DNA from: Thermoplasmata archaeon
GTDB taxonomy: Archaea; Thermoplasmatota; Thermoplasmata; UBA10834
DNA length: 6,791 bases
Direction: 5' to 3'
Assembly: GCA_022865445.1 (NCBI GenBank)
Contig: JALHSX010000343.1
Span: forward strand, 1 to 6,791
Shown here: positions 6,127 to 6,791 of the stretch, in pieces
Position numbering within the stretch: position 1 is the first letter of the stretch
Layout of the letters: each line of letters begins with the position of its first letter
Notes under the pieces: generated by a model
The model's input: the letters and a program-made list of their open reading frames with translations, nothing else
Told to the model about the DNA's origin: nothing
The model's database searches: none
Position numbers and translations under genes: made by a program

Positions 6127-6666
6127 ATGGCACTTGATGACCTAGTCAGGTCAATGGAGAATTTCGCAGATTTCATGGACATGACATTTCTCAAGGAGAT
6201 TGGAGATAGAATCAGGGAATTGGGGAAGAGTATTGAGGACTCAAAGGGAAAAGGGCAGAGCGACGTCTTGCAGAAACACATTACTGAAGTCTGTGGGCAC
6301 TTTAAAGGATGGGGAGGGGGACTCTATGACATCCTTTTCTGCAAAGCTAACTACAACATTCCAGATGGCATGACAGAGGAATATGCCAATAGAGTCTTCA
6401 GGGAACTACTTGACGACCTCTTCTTCAACGTACTCTTCTGGGATACGGACAAGGTGCAGGCTCTGAAGACCTACCAGGAAATGATCATCCTCTACAACAA
6501 GACGAATGAAGAGAAAGACTCCCGGTTCCGGAAGGACAACCCCGAGTTGATGAAAGAGCATCCCTTGCCCATACGAGAGCCGCTCCCGATTGGGCTCTAC
6601 TACTCCAAAGACCCGGGTTGGTTCAGAGAGTGGACGGACCTCGGGAAGCTGCCTGCAGACCCGTAG
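6127..6666 (+). CDS. Hypothetical protein, acidic and helix-rich, cargo of the putative element
   Basis: I do not recognise this 179-aa protein. It is the only clear plus-strand gene in the window. It appears soluble, with no signal peptide or membrane helix. The first 60 residues look helical and amphipathic (LVRSMENFADFMDMTFLKEI, then DVLQKHITEVC). A glycine-rich turn GWGGGLYD is at 61-68, an acidic helical stretch with FRELLDDLFFNVLFWD at 91-106, and a proline-rich end with PLPIREPLPIG at 147-156. Two cysteines (C56, C72) are present and no known catalytic motif is evident. The ATG at 6127 is fixed by an in-frame TGA two codons upstream (6118-6120). The gene lies between the two tRNA-end repeats and runs toward the tRNA. 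Its lower GC content than the neighbours and its isolated orientation suggest it was acquired with the element. Coding reality is supported by length, an undisturbed frame and natural protein composition. Confidence 0.75.
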   Translation: MALDDLVRSMENFADFMDMTFLKEIGDRIRELGKSIEDSKGKGQSDVLQKHITEVCGHFKGWGGGLYDILFCKANYNIPDGMTEEYANRVFRELLDDLFFNVLFWDTDKVQALKTYQEMIILYNKTNEEKDSRFRKDNPELMKEHPLPIREPLPIGLYYSKDPGWFREWTDLGKLPADP

Positions 6667-6725
6667 ACTCATCCAGAGGGCAAGAAACGCACACATTGTA
6701 CCTTCAGTGGCTATGTCAGAGGTTT

Positions 6726-6746
6726 GAGTGGGCCCAACCGGATTTG
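6726..6746 (-). repeat. Proximal att-like copy within the tRNA-Val gene
   Basis: This is the partner of the repeat at 5972-5992. It covers the tRNA from the T-loop to the discriminator base (6729-6746) plus three flanking bases (6726-6728). Integrases that use the T-arm half of tRNA genes leave short repeats of this type. Confidence 0.75.
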
Positions 6747-6791
6747 AACCGGTGATCTACGCCGTGTAAGGGCGTTGTCATAACCACTAGA
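6729..6791 (-). tRNA. tRNA-Val (anticodon UAC), 5' end outside the window
   Basis: The minus strand gives the tRNA from about position 11 to the discriminator base A73 (6729). The D-loop AGTGGTTA, the anticodon stem ACGCC/GGCGT (6771-6775 and 6759-6763) and the 7-nt loop CTTACAC (6764-6770) are present, with anticodon UAC at 6766-6768, reading valine GUA codons. The variable loop is AGATC, and the T arm is ACCGG-TTCAAAT-CCGGT (6737-6753). The 3' acceptor strand is TGGGCCC (6730-6736). CCA is not encoded: CTC follows. There is no intron in the visible part. The first 10 or so bases, which should include GGGCCCA, lie beyond the window. Confidence 0.95.

Larger units (their letters stand above)
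5972..6746. mobile_element. Putative miniature or decayed tRNA-Val-targeted integrative element
   Basis: The element is bounded by the two identical 21-bp direct repeats, with 733 bp of unique DNA between (5993-6725). The tRNA stays intact on the right side, as expected when the attachment site restores the gene. The only convincing gene inside is the 179-aa hypothetical on the plus strand. No integrase, replication gene or repressor is visible, so the element would be either a remnant after deletion or a satellite moved by an integrase made elsewhere. Hand counts in sampled lines inside give about 42-50% GC, against about 60% in a feoB line, consistent with foreign origin. The repeat boundary is observed; mobility is inferred. 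Confidence 0.55.

Noticed and set aside
5822..6133. Minus-strand open frame of 103 codons
   Set aside because: It crosses the repeat and the start of the 179-aa gene, has Pro/Arg/Ser-rich composition unlike the real proteins here, and matches nothing I recognise.
6022..6705. Imperfect inverted repeat near the two ends of the element (GGTACAATG at 6025-6033 against CATTGTACC at 6694-6702)
   Set aside because: A 9-bp inverted match is expected about once by chance in 730 bp, and its distances to the two ends differ (33 and 23 bp), so it is not good evidence of transposon terminal repeats.

Overview
The window reads as archaeal chromosome. The iron regulator has an archaeal BRE/TATA promoter that places its transcript start almost on the start codon (leaderless), while genes inside operons carry Shine-Dalgarno sites (AAGGAGG before feoB, GGTGA before the radical SAM gene). 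The tRNA gene does not encode CCA, and the protein families (DtxR-FeoA fusion, archaeal-type UbiA, AhbC/AhbD-like radical SAM) fit. GC content is moderate to high, about 55-60% in lines I counted by hand. A Thermoplasmatota-like euryarchaeon is a plausible guess from protein style, but the window contains no marker that proves it.

Region A (58-2687, minus strand) is a compact ferrous-iron operon. A perfect 14-bp palindrome lies between the TATA box and the expected start site. It is followed by a DtxR/IdeR-type repressor fused to a FeoA domain through a cysteine-rich linker, and then by FeoB, the GTP-dependent Fe2+ permease. The likely circuit is iron-loaded repressor binding the palindrome and shutting down its own gene and feoB.

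Region B (2738-5135, minus strand) is a second unit. A UbiA-family membrane prenyltransferase is followed 6 bp later by a radical SAM/SPASM enzyme. A small lysine-rich protein of unknown function follows, overlapping the radical SAM gene and starting at TTG. The spacing suggests one membrane-lipid, quinone or tetrapyrrole-type pathway, but no product can be named. Upstream, a RimJ/RimL-like GNAT acetyltransferase (5210-5800) is probably a separate transcription unit or the first gene of the run.

Region C (5972-6791) is the most unusual part. The right edge holds the 3' part of a minus-strand tRNA-Val(UAC) gene. The last 18 bases of that tRNA plus 3 flanking bases recur exactly, in the same orientation, at 5972-5992. 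This is the classic footprint of integration into the 3' end of a tRNA gene. The 733 bp between the copies is visibly poorer in GC in sampled lines and carries one plus-strand gene of unknown family (179 aa), with no integrase. It looks like a miniature or decayed tRNA-targeted integrative element with one cargo gene.
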